From Adiantum capillus-veneris (Eukaryota; Streptophyta; Polypodiopsida; Polypodiales; Pteridaceae): a stretch of 64,000 bases of DNA. The notes under the pieces are model-generated. The model did not search any database. It was not told the origin of the DNA and worked only from the letters and a program-made list of their open reading frames with translations. Position numbers and translations under genes: made by a program. The DNA is taken from NCBI GenBank assembly GCA_014529385.2, contig CM043953.1, forward strand, positions 90,525,842 to 90,589,841. The letters are read 5' to 3'. Shown here in pieces: positions 46,000-58,757 of this stretch; position 1 is the stretch's first letter; the number at the start of each line of letters is the position of its first letter.

Positions 46000-48260
46000 A
46001 ATATTTGGAGAGACTGCTAGTAGGATATCCACCAAAGAGAGTGTGAATCAAGGTGATCACTTGGGCACTATCCTTGAAGAAGTCTCGGACACTTATCCAG
46101 ACTCAACATCTGAAATGTCTTCCTATTTGACTCATTCCGGAACCGGAACGATAGTGCAATATAAGCACATACTCACCTTTTATAAGACTAATGTTTATGA
46201 AGCTCAGGTTTAACTGGATCCTAATGAAGAGTATGCCATTCGCATTGATGACCATGACATAGAGTTTGAAGAGGAAATCAGGGCAAACAAACAAGGAAAA
46301 ATATATATGGATAAAAAAGGGACTCAGGATTAAAAAGTTTAAAAACCAAATGTAATAGACAAATGGGGGTTGGAGGTGAATACCATAATTCCGGTTATGG
46401 TAGCCAAAGAAGATTCACCAACTTTAGAATTCAAGGGATACGATCAAGTTGATCTAAAACCTTTGAAACAGCTTAGCATTGATAATCCTAGGATTGGATT
46501 CTATTGCTGGGAGGATATGAATGTCAAGGATCTTTTATGGACCTCTCATGCTAAATCCGAGCAGTTAACACCCATGAAGATCATCTATATCTTCAAAATC
46601 AAAGAAAAGGGTTCAGCAAATCTACCAACTTATCTATTTAGGGTTTGCTATAACAATAACTTTGTTATGACGAGTCCTGAGGAGGTAGAACTTACCAAAT
46701 ACCAAGGGTACTCCATAAGAGATTGGATATTGGGCCAAGGACCTGATCATATTCCAAGAGAGGAAGTCTGCGAGAGATCTTTTGGAAGCAATGTTAAAAA
46801 ACCTGAACCTACCTCATCACGAAGAAAATCGAGTGACATTAAAGCGAGTCCAGGGCTACATGAGTCACTATTTCCAATAGACTGGCTTGAAGGACTTGAG
46901 ACAGGACCAACTGCTAAGAGAACTGGATTTGAGCCAAATAGACGTGTCAGACCAGCTGATTTTCAAAAATGGGTCAAAAAATACAGTGGATCTAAGGATC
47001 CCTGTGACCACTTAGCAAGCTTCAAGCAAGAACTCATATTTGATTTCCATACTCAATTTGAGGGATTTGGAATGACATTGGAAGGAAAAGCATTGACATG
47101 GTTCCAAAACATTCCACCAAGGTCAATCATGGATTTAAATACATTAGCTCAGGGATTTGTAGCTACATGTTCCAAAACTGGGATCAAACATAATACGGTA
47201 GCTCAAATCTATAGCTTCAAATAGAAACAAGGTGAGTTTGTTGGGGATTGTAGAACTAGAATGAAGCAATACATTGCAAGATGCCCAAAATTAGAAATGC
47301 CACCAGAGGAAAGACTAGTGTCATTATTTCTAGAGGGATTGCTAAAGAAATAACTTCATGCTATACTGTATAGCAAGAAGCATATGACCCTAGAAGAGTG
47401 TGTAACAGATGCTATTGACTTGGGAGACAATTGTGATATTTTCAATGAAAAAGATATTCCTAAGGATACTCAAAATGAGAATGAACAAAATGATGATTAA
47501 TATGCAAAAAGCACCTATGAGAGGACCAGGCCAAGGGATACCTCAACAGGGATAACCAATTAGGTTGCAACAATGGTGTGCTATCAAGGGTAAGTGGACC
47601 AACCATGAGACCAATGAGTGCTATTACCGACCAAAGTACAATGGAAATGTTCAATATGTGCCTATCAATATGTGCCTATGAGACCACAAGGACAACCATG
47701 TACAGATATCAGCCTAATATAGCCCCAGCACAAAGACCACCGATGGGTATGGAAAGACCACAACCAATGTGGGGTCAACAACCTCCATGTCCTAGACATA
47801 ATGTAGTGCCTGTAAAGTACATGCATTCTAAAGGAGTCATTAGATGAACAAGCACTAGTGCCTGTTACACCTTATGTTGAGCCTCCATCTATAGTAATGG
47901 TAGAAAGAGAGTGGTATAATTCACATCCACCTTCAATGGAAGGACTTGTGACTTATGCTACACCAGAGCTTACACCGATGTACTATGTAGATGATCAAGG
48001 TGTTAGACCTTCAATGGTGAGACCCATGATTAAGCCAAGGATTGGAAACTGCCATAATTGTGGTGCAGATGATCATTGAAAAAATGAATGCCCAAAACCT
48101 GACAAGAATATTAAGCCCGTTGAAGCTTTTTGTACACAATGCTGCAAAAAAGATGGACACTTCCCTGAAGACTGTTCGGAAAACCTGTTAAACAAAGGAA
48201 AAACAACAGTGAATATAGTCCAAGTGATACCTAGTAGCTCCAAAAAGTGAACCTATTGTT
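46000..48260 (+). pseudogene. gag of element E, broken
   Basis: An upstream part (46010-46360, SVNQGDHLGTILEEVSDTYP) has stops. The main frame 46370-47224 reads through EFKGYDQVDLKPLKQL to a capsid-like core: RPADFQKWVKKYSGSKDPCD, FEGFGMTLEGKALTWFQNIP and LAQGFVATCSKTG. It continues after a stop with CRTRMKQYIARCPKLEMPPE and LFLEGLLK. Two zinc knuckles follow: CHNCGADDH with TGA right after the His (48050-48100), then CTQCCKKDGHFPEDC (48133-48178). It packages element RNA in intact relatives. Confidence 0.8.
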
Positions 48261-50800
48261 CCAATCAAGGTGATCACTAGAGCCCAATCTAAGAAAAAGA
48301 AACATAACTCCTCTGATAAATCGGAGAATACTAAAAATTTCTCTCAAAAGACCAAGAAAAGAAGAAGTCAAAGGTATGAGATGAGGAAACAGAAACAAAA
48401 GGACGAAATTGAGGAAAACCCCGAGAAACTATAGGAAAAAGCATAAGAAACGGGTAATGAAATCAAGGAAACCACAATAAAATCTGGAGGATCAATTTTG
48501 GTAGACAAGATTTTTGAGCCAATCAATGCAGCCTTGGAAGCTTTCCAAGTGGGACTTAAAGCAAGCCAAAACATGTGAAAACAAATGGAGAAACTATCCT
48601 TCTCCAGATATGGAAGCAGCTAAGCTTGAATCTTATCAAAATTTGGTAAGAATTACTCAGGAGATGAGGGAAAAACAAAAACCCAAGCTTGAGAGTATAG
48701 CAAAACCTGAGGAGCTTGTGGTAGAAACCAGTAAAGATAAATCCAAAGCGATGGTAGAACCCCACCTTGGAGCTAAAGAGCTAGAACTCATAGTGCCTGA
48801 TAGTGAAGATGCTTTAGATCGAATTTTGTTAGTGGAGGAAGACTGGCCAGGACATTTATGGGAAAAAGTGAGAGAGATTAATGATGGGAGCATAACTTTG
48901 AAGTCAGCTCCTATAGAGGAAGTTTGATTAGACAATCTACCTCCTAATATGGACAATGATATACAATCCTTGTATGGGGATTGCGGCTCTGAAGCATCAG
49001 AAATGTTTAAACCAATGACTCTAAAAACACTACCCTCTTACTTAGGAGACAACAAAGACATGTCCATAGTGTGTAAAACCACTTAGGTAAAAAGAGCAGA
49101 ACAGACCCTAGAGGTAGACAACATCCATTCAATGCACTCTTACCTTGGGAGAAAAGTTAAAAATCAGACTAAATCAGTCTACACCTATTCAATGCACTCT
49201 TACCTTGGGAGAAAAGTTAAAAATCAGACTAAATTTCTAGAATGATTTACAAAAAACTCTAGAGAAGGTGGGAATAACAGGGCTAATTGCAAAAAATTTG
49301 GGTAAGTTGAAACACGAATGGGATAACAAGGAGATTAGATCCATCCCTATGAACAAAGTCGGAGAATACTACAAAGGGGAAGAAGGAAATGCAACACTTC
49401 CGGTGAGATATAATGATGTAGAGACCATGGAAATACTAGACAGTGGGGCTGGCATACCCATAGCCACAAAAGCAGTATGTAAATCATGGGAAAAATCGGC
49501 CATTAGACACACTCGATGAAATTACAATTAGCTGATGGACACAAAGAAAAACCCTTGGGACTGCTTGAAAGTGATATCTAGTTCATGTGGAATTTATTAT
49601 CAATATACTTTTGTGATAATGGAATTTGGGAAAAAACTTAACTATGAAATCATCTTGGGAAGACCATTCATGAGGCAAGTACAACTCATTCAAGATTGGG
49701 GAAACAATTACCTGTACTTGAAGCAAGTGGGATCAATCACAAGGGTTAATTTAAAAGATCACATCTATAGAGATGTCATGAAAACACCCATACAAGAATT
49801 TCACTCAGTCTCTTCAACTGAATCAAAGCTTCCATCTTGGTTAAACAAAGACACACCTATTTGGATGTGTGGAGCCTCAGAAAATGGGAATTTAAAACGA
49901 GAAGAATGTATCTTAGAAAGGGATTGCACAGATGAAGCATATATACCTAAACCCTTTCCGGAGCTTTTATTTGATCCATTTGAGTGGACTTAAGTTTTGG
50001 CAACAATGGATGTGTGTGTGAATACGTCTATGCCTACTCAATTTTGCAATGAATATGGTTATGGCATAATTCCCATACAAATGATCTCAACCCTTCACAT
50101 TGAAGATGAAGTTTAGGAACCCAAGGACTTACTAAAAGCTCAACAAGTCTTTTCAAACCTCTATTATGATGCTACTAACGAGTTTGAAGAACATTCAGCT
50201 GCATCTAATGATTCTGGGTCAGAAAAAGAACATATGAGAGCCCAACTACTCCTAAAAGAAGGAGAGGAAAAGTTTTTTGATTTTCCAAACCAAAAAACAA
50301 GGAGACAAAAATGATATAGAAGAAAAAGAGACACAAGAAACTTTAAATCTAAACCTATGCCATCAGTTTCTAGCAGAACACAATTTCTAATGCAGATAGA
50401 TGCACATGATTGTGTCAAGGATAAAATCACGGGTAGATATCCTTCAGAAAACAAACATGGGACGTCAAAAACATTAAGAAGAATGAGAAAGGAAGCTCAA
50501 CCTAAAAATAGGATGATGATTCATCCATGACATGAGTTGAACGAAAGAAGAAATATCAAGAGTTAAAGAAAGCTCTAAAGGATATGTATACCAGTGAAAT
50601 GGAAACAACCAAGGAAGAGAGTAAATATATAATCAGTGTTCCATCCCATTATAAGAAAATACTCTCCAAGATCAAAATAACATAGTCGAACAACCTGTAA
50701 GGGAACTAAGAAAATAGGGTGAGTCCTATGAAGGACCTGAAAATGCAAAGAAGATAGATCTAGCCAAACCAGGAGAAGAGCCTAGACCTGCCTACATTGC
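48261..50800 (+). pseudogene. linker and aspartic protease region of element E
   Basis: Lys/Glu-rich linker (48290-48950). The protease relic has METMEILDSGAGIPIATKAV (about 49425-49490) with an intact D-S-G-A motif. IILGRPFMRQVQLIQDWGNN (49650-49710), the usual C-terminal flap region, is in the next frame (49535-49993). Frames change at least four times. From 50000 to 50800 only short frames remain. Confidence 0.75.
49126..49245 (+). repeat. 60-bp tandem duplication in element E
   Basis: ATTCAATGCACTCTTACCTT at 49127 recurs exactly 60 bp downstream, and the rest of the unit (GGGAGAAAAGTTAAAAATC) also repeats without visible change. Confidence 0.9.
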
Positions 50801-52415
50801 GAATGACTTGACTTAAGAAGAAGAAGAGCTTTTGCTAAGCTTACTGAAAGAATACCAAGATATCTTTGCTTGGTCTTATAAAGATCTCAAGGATGTTGAT
50901 CCAAAAATCTCTCAACATACCATACCTATGAGAGATGATGTGAAGCCAAGTAGACAATGCCCATATACTTATAATGAAACATTTGATAGAAAGATCAAAG
51001 AAGAGATAGAAAATCTCAAGGAAGATGAATTCATTTATAAAATTGAACACACAGAGTGGGTGTCTCAATTGTGACGGTACCCAAGAAAAATGGAAAATTA
51101 AGAGTGTGTGTCAATCTCAAAAAAGTGAATGCAGCCAGCATTAGAGATAACTACCCTCTTCCAATCATCGAGCATGTTTTAGAACGAGTTGCATGAAAAG
51201 AATCTTACATCTTCTTAGACGACTTTTCAGGGTACAATCAACTTTTAGTTGATTCCAAAGATCAGCATAAAACTGTCTTTGCAACTAAACGGGGTATTTT
51301 TGCCTATAGGGTTATGCCTTTTGGGCTAACTAATGCTCCTGCCACCTTCCAAAGATATATGAGCCATGCTTTCAAAGAATATCTTCAAAATTTCTTGGAA
51401 GTATATATGGATGATTTATATGTACATTCATCAATCCGAGCTGACCATTTTGAACATCTCAAAAAGGTATTCAAAAAATGTAGACTTTATAGGGTTTGCT
51501 TAAATCCTAAAAAGTGCACATTTATGGGCAGACAAGGAAAAATTATTGGACATATAGTGTCTAAAAACGGCATAGCGACCGATATGGATAAAATTCATGT
51601 TATTATTATTGAATTGCCTAGACCTACAACAGTCAAAGGGGTTCATGCTTTGATAGGACATTGTGGATATTACAGACAATTCATTTACATATATGCTATA
51701 ATCGTAAAACCCATGTATGGCCTGATGACACTCTTTGTATGGACTGATGAGTGTGAAGAATCCTTCATGGGCTTAAACAAGCTCTCACTTCAGCCCCAAT
51801 ATTGAAAGCACCAGATTGGAATAAGATATTCCATATACATGTTGATGCTTCCAATTTTTCCATTGGATGTATATTAGCTCAACCAAGAGACAAAAAAATC
51901 GATTTTCTGATTTCTTATGCTAGTAGACAGTTGAATGTGGCAGAGAAAAACTATACAACCACCAAAAGAGAAGGATTCGGGATTATCTATGCCATAAAGA
52001 AGTATAGACATTACCTATTAGCCAACAAATTTGTGTTCTTTGTAGACCACCAAGTTTTATTATACTTGGTTAACAAGCCATGCAACACAGGAAGAATAGT
52101 GAGATGGAATAGTGAGATGGCTCATCATTTTTTTAGAATTTGATTTCATTGTAGTTGTAAAAAAGGGCACCACACACCAAAGAGTAGATCATTTATCAAG
52201 GATTATTTCAGGAGAACCACCAAAAGGGGTAGATGATGATCTACCAGATGCATATATGTTCTCCATAGAAATGATACCCCGTTGGTCAGAAGATATGGTT
52301 TCATTGATGAACATAGCTCAAGTGGATTCTCAAATACCACTTCCTATTACACTAGGATTAATTGGGAAATCGGCTATGTATCAATTACTAGTTGGAAGGC
52401 TATACAAAAGAAATT
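50801..52415 (+). pseudogene. reverse transcriptase and RNase H of element E
   Basis: RT lead-in EYQDIFAWSYKDLKDVDPKI and KPSRQCPYTYNETFDRKIKE, then a frame change at about 51070. VPKKNGKLRVCVNLKKVNAA and NYPLPIIEHVLERVA follow, then MPFGLTNAPATFQRYMSHAF and the catalytic VYMDDLYVHSS (about 51395-51430). RNase H: HVDASNFSIGCILAQPRD keeps the leading Asp, then TTKREGFGIIYAIKKYRHYL, FFVDHQVLLYLVNKP and QRVDHLSR. The final conserved Asp of HxxADxLSR is present as VDHLSR. Stops at 51803 and 52415 and frameshifts break it. Confidence 0.88.
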
Positions 52416-53430
52416 GAGATGGAATATTTCTTTTGTGTATTAAGCTTGAGGAGAAAACCCAATACCTAAGTCAAGCACACATTACCACATAGGAGGACTT
52501 CACTTATGGGAGACAAGACTATGCAACGGATCTTGAGACTTGGAGTATTTTGGCCAACCATGAGAAGTGCTCACTCATTTGTGAAAAACTGTCTTCAATG
52601 CTAGAAACAAGCACCCATACCTCATGTGACATTATTTCAAATTTCACTTGTTCCTAAGTGGAGTAACTATCTAGTTACTTACTTATCAAGTAAAATGTTT
52701 TCGGAGGATATAAGTAAACGCCGCCACAACACATCAAGCTGCACTTCTATTTCTTAAAGTTGTCTTTCCACATCATGGTTTGCTTAAAGTTATAATATCT
52801 GATCGAGATTCCAAATTTTGTAGTGCTTTTTGGACTTTTGTTTTTGAAAATCTTGAAACAACACTTGATTTTACTTCCGCATTCCATCCTGAGTCTAATG
52901 GTCAAACCAAAGTCACTAATCGTACCATCATTGACTTGTTAAAAACTTATGTTTCTTCTCAGCCCAAGAAATGGGATGATTACTTGCATATTCTATAGTT
53001 TGCATATAACAACACCACTCACACTACCACAGGTAAATCTCCATTTAAAATTGTGTATGGTCATTCTCTACCTCTTCCTGCTTCATGTCTTTCCAATATT
53101 GTGCCTGCCACTGATGATTTTACTGCTAATTTTCATGATATTTATGAAAGTGTACATTCTGCCACCCATTAAACACTCACAAGAACTTTACACTAAGCAT
53201 GCTAACAAGCACCGCAAGGCACACCAATTCAAAGACGGTGATTATGTTATGCTTTGGATTGAAAAACATTGGATCTAAAGTATTGATACTAATGTTTTTG
53301 TTAAACTTGCTCCTCGTTTTTACGGCCCTTTCAAAAAACTTGCTATGATCAATGATGTTTCATTTCTTTTAGACCTACCTTCACATTGACACATTCATAA
53401 TTCTTTCAGAGAATTCCACGGGTTGAGGAA
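52416..53430 (+). pseudogene. integrase of element E, possibly of mixed origin
   Basis: The zinc-site remnant (GGLHLWE…, NCLQC) lies in frames at about 52490-52610. From about 52690 a better-kept stretch gives VFPHHGLLKVIISDRDSKFC (second Asp), TSAFHPESNGQTKVTNRTII with the Glu position replaced by Lys, and NNTTHTTTGKSPFKIVYGHS. The C-terminus includes HKAHQFKDGDYVML-like and FYGPFKKLAMINDVSFLLDL (about 53220-53400). The style of the second part resembles chromovirus integrases more than the upstream RT does. Confidence 0.75.
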
Positions 53431-53680
53431 TGTGGGATGGGTTTCTAACCTCACTCATATCTTATTGCAGACATAGCGAGAACCAGGAACATAACTGTCA
53501 ATCCATGGGACGAAGCTAACTCGACTAGTGCATAGAGGCTACAAGAGGGTGTCAATATCTTGGAAAACAATAGATAACTAGTATCTAACACAAGCTACAC
53601 TCAAATGATGTAAGTCATCAAAAGCTAATCGCTAATCGGCAAACAAATCATAACCGTTACAACATCAAACAACATTCAAT
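53431..53680 (-). repeat. inverted partial LTR of family E
   Basis: Minus strand: complement of the last 250 bp of the 43588-44005 LTR, starting exactly at the LTR terminus (TGTGGGATGGGTTTCTAACC on the plus strand) and fading at a T-rich stretch near 53680. Confidence 0.85.
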
Positions 53681-55411
53681 TTTTTTTTCCTTTCATATAT
53701 TTTTCCATATAACTTTGCAGGGTGGGAGTCAATGGAATCTTTTACAGGTGGCTTTGAAGCTATTTATGTGGACCTTGGCAAAGTTTTATATGCAGAGTGT
53801 TTATCTTGAGAGCTTCCCTCACAAGAGATATTCCTCTATGGTCACTCTTATGCCACATAAAATATTGTATTACTGGTGAAAATTGGTATGCAAATACCAT
53901 ATTGCAAAGCAATGCTTGTCAATGAAATTTCCATACAAAAGATGGAAGCAAACAATGGGAGTATGGGAGGTTCTCGACTCCAATATTGTTTTTCAAGAGA
54001 TCGTGTACATTCAAATATTCCCCCACACTAATATTGTTCACAATAGCTGTGTCAATAATGATTGGCACATTAGCAATCTTTGCAAGTACCTCAATCCATG
54101 AATAGTATTCTTTTTGTGTGGATAGCAAAATTGTAAGGTCTAGAAAAGAGAAGGGTTTTACTTGTAGGGACATCTCATTCCCGTGATGTATCATTGTACA
54201 AGCTCAAACACAGGGCCTTATCTTAATGAAAATTTTGTTTTACATCCCAATTCTCTGCATAACTATTGATTGTAAAGTTTAATTTAAGTTCTTTTAATCT
54301 TTCATTCAATTTTATAGGTGTGATTATCTTGGTATTTCATGAATTTTTTGAGTTCTAAGCATTTCAACATTAAAAGTAATTAGTCTTAGAAAATGGAATC
54401 CAAGAGTTGTATTATTGTACAAGTGCATGTTTAGTTCTCTATTTATCTTCTCCACACAAAAAAATAATTTAAAACTCAATTTTTAGTAGTTAAGTGAATT
54501 CTAAGTAGTACTACCTGGAGGCACACATATGTGAATATGAATTCGTTTTAAAGGACTTACACCATATGATTGTTGATTGATTGTCTAAAGCATGTGTAGA
54601 AATCTCTCAAGAATTTTTTATATTGCCTATTAAAATTTCTCAAAGGGCTTGCTAAGAGGGATTACAAGGTAGATGATCACAATGGCCTCATTGACTTAGG
54701 CATGGGGTGTATAAGTATCCAATTTCTTAATTGGAACATGGGCCTAGCTTTGCTAGTGCTTAAGGAAACGGAGAGGGATAAGAACAAAGGAACAAGCACG
54801 AGGAGAGATAGGGAGGTTAAAGATATAAGTGAGCATGAAGAGGCCTCAATGAAGCTTGTGCTCCTACATGACTCTAATCTGACGGACAACATAAATTAAG
54901 AACTAGATGGATATGAGGTGATAGAGGAGGTTCTAGACTTGCATATACTCCATTTGCATGCAATGGTGATAAAGGGCATCAATTTCTTTTTTTCAATGAT
55001 ATTTTCAAAGACTATTGGACTTTGGTAGTATAAGCAAAATTATTAATTATTTCACGCTTCAGCCTTTAGTATGGAGCTTTGGAAATTATGGGATTCATGC
55101 TCTTTTTATATTTTTGTATATCGTGCAAAGCGACTATGATGGCTCTCCATTTCCTATTCTTCTTATTCATTGGTGGTGGGGGAGGAGGTGATTGTTGTTT
55201 CCATGCAAGGACATAGTTCTTGTACATTTTTCTTCACTATGTAGGATTGTCCATTCCTCTATGGTTTAAGTTGTATTCTTCTTCCTCTTTTAAGAATTCT
55301 TTGGCATGGTCACTAAGGGTCTGGTCTTGCGTGTCCTCTTTGTAAGAAGTCTACTTATATGAGAAAATGGGGTCAATGCAAAAGAATTTGTTGTGTTTCG
55401 GATTTGTTGGG
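53681..55411. other. intergenic stretch, nothing firmly recognised
   Basis: Short frames only. A polypyrimidine run followed by TTTGCAG at 53713-53719 looks like a 3' splice site, but the following frame is short. A minus-strand frame of 91 aa at 53919-54194 (WIEVLAKIANVPIIIDTAIV) and a plus-strand frame of 65 aa at 54702-54899 are unrecognised. Neither has supporting context. Confidence 0.35.
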
Positions 55412-56028
55412 TCCATCAAAGTATGGGTTATTTTTTGCACCATGATTAAGTTACATGCCTCATTTTTCGAGCAAAAAATTGGAGTTTTCCATGCGAGGCC
55501 ATGTTTCGGGGCCAGATTATGACCAAATCAGGCATCTTTTGCACCAAAAAACCGTGCTGGGGGGTGTTTCATGACCCGAGGGGTCTGTATCCAGCTCCAT
55601 GCACCACGGCAGGCAAAATCCATGTTTGACCTGCAATTTATGGCCAAATCAAGCATCTTTTGCACCAAAGAACCACGCCAGGGGTTGTTTCGGGACCGAA
55701 GGGGTCCGCACCAAGCTCCGTGTGCCACAGCGTGAAAAAGGCTTGTTTGACATACACCCCCGTGCGGTTCTTTGGTGCAAGATATGCTTGATTTGGCCAT
55801 AAACTACAGGTCAAATAGGGATTTTGTGCGTTGTGGTGCACAGAGCTTGGTATAGACCCCTTGGGTCTCGAAACACCCCCCGACGCGGTTTTTTGGTGCA
55901 AAAGATGCCTGATTTGGCCATAATCTGCCCTCGAAACATGGCCTCGCATGAGAAACTCCAATTTTTTGCTCCATAAATGAGGCATGTAACTTGATCATGG
56001 TGCAAAAAAAAACCCATACTTTGATGGA
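55412..56028. repeat. long inverted repeat (arms about 278 bp)
   Basis: The left arm about 55412-55690 starts TCCATCAAAGTATGGGTT. The right arm about 55751-56028 ends AACCCATACTTTGATGGA. The arms match over their length with scattered mismatches and a spacer of about 60 bp. Within the arms a unit recurs around CCAAATCAGGCATCTTTTGC and ACCAAAGAACCRCG. The region is GC-richer than its surroundings. Frames seen here on both strands are by-products of the repeat. Confidence 0.88.
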
Positions 56029-56245
56029 CGGTCTCAAAACACCCTTTGATGCAGTTCTTTGGTGCAAAAGATGCTTGATTTGGTCGTCAAATAGGGATTT
56101 TACGTGCCATGGCACACAAAGCTTAGTACAGACCCCTCGGGTCTTGAAACACCCCCCGACGTCGTTCTTTGGTGCAAAAGATGCTTGATTTGGCCATAAT
56201 TTACCCCCAGAACATGGCCTTGCATAGAAAACTTCATTTTTTTTA
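56029..56245. repeat. additional copy of the right-arm repeat
   Basis: A direct repeat of 55760-55960: GGTGCAAAAGATGCTTGATT occurs twice (about 56060 and 56172), with CCCCTCGGGTCTTGAAACAC between. It adds a third arm next to the hairpin. Confidence 0.8.
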
Positions 56246-57655
56246 CCAGAATCCGGCCAATACATTCCGGCAAAAGAGAATAATTTGGCGAATCCCGATA
56301 TCGAGCAAATCGGGGATTGATTTTTGGTTTTTTGATGAGTGATTTTAGTTTTTGGACAAGTAATTTTTCTCATGTACAATGGATTCTGCTCATTACGGGC
56401 TCTTGAAGATGTGTTTTTTTGAAATAAGAATTACAAGGGTAAATCAAGCTCCATACTTAACCATTTCCATGTCCATCTTTAACAAAATAATTTGTTAAAT
56501 TGCAAGAGTTTTCACTATCATTAGTGTAGGTTAGATATTTCTTAAGTTGGCTCAAACTTTTTTGAAAATTCCATTTTAGGTATGTTGTTTAGTTGTGAAG
56601 CTTCTACGATATCTCAATAAAGATTGATGGAATTCAATACTCATTTAGGCTCAGTAATAAATTGCAACTTATTGTACAACTTTTAGTTTTAATCCTTTTT
56701 TTCGGTCCTTTGAAATTAAATAAAAGTCTTATCATGTTTTTAACGTATTAAAGCTATACTCCCATGAATATTTCATATTGTATATGGAAGTTATGGTCAG
56801 ATTATCAAAATCTACCATGACCTGAGTAGTCTAAGCCACTAACTTGATCCAAGGAACTTTTGTGCATATGTCCTAAAGTCCACCACTTACCCCACCATTC
56901 TAGCATTTGGTCAAAGATTCATTAAGTTTTAAGTACTTACTTAAACTTCCAAATAAGAGGCCCTCCTATATCCCATTCTCTTCCTTATTTCTATAAAGGC
57001 TAATTGTACTATTAGAAACTATATGTTTCATGTTCACATTTCAGATTTAGATGTCCTTTATTTAAAAATATGAATAATGAGCTTTCCTTTGTTTTATGGT
57101 TCCTTGTGACCATCCTTTCACCAACCACTATTGATAACCAATTATGTACAAGAACATGTCAACTACAAACATTCTTGGCTAACTTGGTTCTCGACACAAA
57201 TTTTTGTGGGGCCTGAAAAATGAGGGAAACAATAGTATTTCAAGACAAGTGCACACAATTAACCTGAATGACAACATAGAGTAACTTCAAAACAATGACA
57301 AAGTTCATTGCAAGTAAAGAGATGACACAATAAGATGGTAAAGGTTGTATTGTATTAATCAATTATATGAGTCCACTTGCTTAGCATATGATTTTTGTAC
57401 TTAAGTGTTACGTACATGAGAACAAAGCTAGGCTCTCTCTCTCTCTCACTACCACTCTATTGCTTCGCCTTTTGGCCCCTTCACCTTGCCTTCCATTTGC
57501 AGCACCTTCTTTGAAGCTGTAAGTTTAGTAGACACTTTCAACCGATTCTTGGTTGTTGAGATTTGGTTCCACACTTGAATGTCCATGTTGGCTTGGTTGG
57601 TTCTTGGTCTGCAATTGAGCCACAAACTGACTGATTATATCTCCCTAGGGCTTGA
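56246..57655. other. intergenic stretch without recognised features
   Basis: AT-rich, no open frame above about 60 codons, no repeat shared with the rest of the window that I could see. A short CT tract lies at about 57432-57448. Confidence 0.4.
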
Positions 57656-58423
57656 CTATTCAAATATTGCAGGCATGAAATTCCATGTTATTAACTTTTG
57701 TGATACACCTTCTGCAGATAAAACATGAACACATAGATCTACAATATCAGAAGCTAAATACAATGTGAGCTTCTTAAATCCATAGCTGAATTCAATTGCA
57801 ATATAAACATTCAAAACTTTACATCTACCAAGAGCAAGCATTTGAACATTATGGAATTTAGACCAACCTATATTGTGGCCTACATTGTTGAAATGCATTG
57901 GAGTCAAGTTTTCCATCCATTGACTAGCAGCTTTCAAATAAATCTTTTGGAGGCATTAGTACCAGTTTTCAATGTTGTTGAATATAGGAGAATCTGCTAA
58001 AACAAGAGATGATTAAATAAAGAATCCTTCTAATTTCAAAGAAAAAAGAGCTACAATAAGTCATTCATGAAAAAAATACACTAACCACACTTGCTTTGTA
58101 GGAACTGACACATACCTTAGGATCTTTTGCCAACATTGAAAACTTGTGCCCTTCATAAGCTTTACATACACCCCTTGCATTCTGCTCAATTGGTACCATG
58201 TATAGTAGATCTTTACTGCATTGTTATCCTTTGCCGAGTAGCTATGAGCAAGTACACTCTTGCTAGAAATTACTTGCATAGTGCATAGTTCACACACACA
58301 CAGTAAAGAAGGAGATGTTGTAGCAAATGTGAAAAGGATTTTGAAAAGAGATAGGGAGCTAGAGTAGGAAAGTTGATGTTGCATGTCAAGAAAGAGGTTA
58401 TGGAACTCGAAAGAGAGATGCAA
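57656..58423 (-). other. two unrecognised minus-strand frames
   Basis: 57656-57937 (93 aa, SDIVDLCVHVLSAEGVSQKL) and 58061-58423 (120 aa, KIYYTWYQLSRMQGVYVKLM). They lie on the same strand 124 bp apart in different frames. The composition is protein-like, but I recognise no family and see no signal peptide or clear membrane segment. They could be exons of a decayed gene or chance frames. Confidence 0.25.
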
Positions 58424-58461
58424 GCTTGGGAAGAGAGTGAAAGTGGATTGTGAACCTAGAA

Positions 58462-58757
58462 GTTGGAGCTATGGAGATAGAAGTTGCAGATCTAGAATGA
58501 GATGTTGGGGCTATGGAGAAAGAAGTTGCAGATCTAGAAGAGAAGATGTTGAAGCTATGGAGAAAGAGGTTGCATATCTGGAAGGAAATGTTGGAGCTAT
58601 GGAGAAAGAGGTTGCAGATTTAGAAGGAGATGGTGTAGCTATGGAGAAAGAGGTTGCAGGTTTACAAGGAGATGTTGTAGCTATGGAGGAAGAGGTTACA
58701 GGTTTAGAAGAAGATGTTGTAACTATGGAGGAAGAGGTTCCAAATCTAGAAGGGGTT
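58462..58757 (+). repeat. 42-bp minisatellite (7 units) encoding a 14-residue coiled-coil repeat
   Basis: Units start at 58462, 58504, 58548, 58590, 58632, 58674 and 58716; all are 42 bp except the second, which is 44 bp. The last five are in frame within a 125-codon ORF (58383-58760) and read like DVxAMEKEVAxLEG, so 14 residues or two heptads per unit, rich in Glu/Lys with hydrophobic spacing. The first two units are in another frame because of the 44-bp unit, and unit 1 has TGA in that frame. Whether it is transcribed is unknown. Confidence 0.85.

Larger units (their letters stand above)
43588..53430 (+). mobile_element. element E: decayed Ty3/gypsy retrotransposon (Tat/Athila-type PBS), no forward 3' LTR
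   Basis: 5' LTR 43588-44005, PBS, a 2-kb leader with degenerate tandem repeats, gag, protease, RT, RNase H and integrase in order. RT is of the type with EYQDIFAWSYKDL and YMDD. There is no second RNase H between RNase H and integrase. Stops occur throughout. Instead of a forward 3' LTR it ends against an inverted piece of the same LTR (53431). A truncated sister copy lies at 3425-4362. Confidence 0.82.

Noticed and set aside
53700-53790. 3' splice site and exon of a host gene
   Set aside because: A polypyrimidine tract plus TTTGCAG is present, but the frame behind it closes early and no partner exon is seen.
55528-56379. Several overlapping frames of 65-191 aa on both strands
   Set aside because: They arise from the inverted repeat; the same peptide pieces recur from each arm and none matches a known family.
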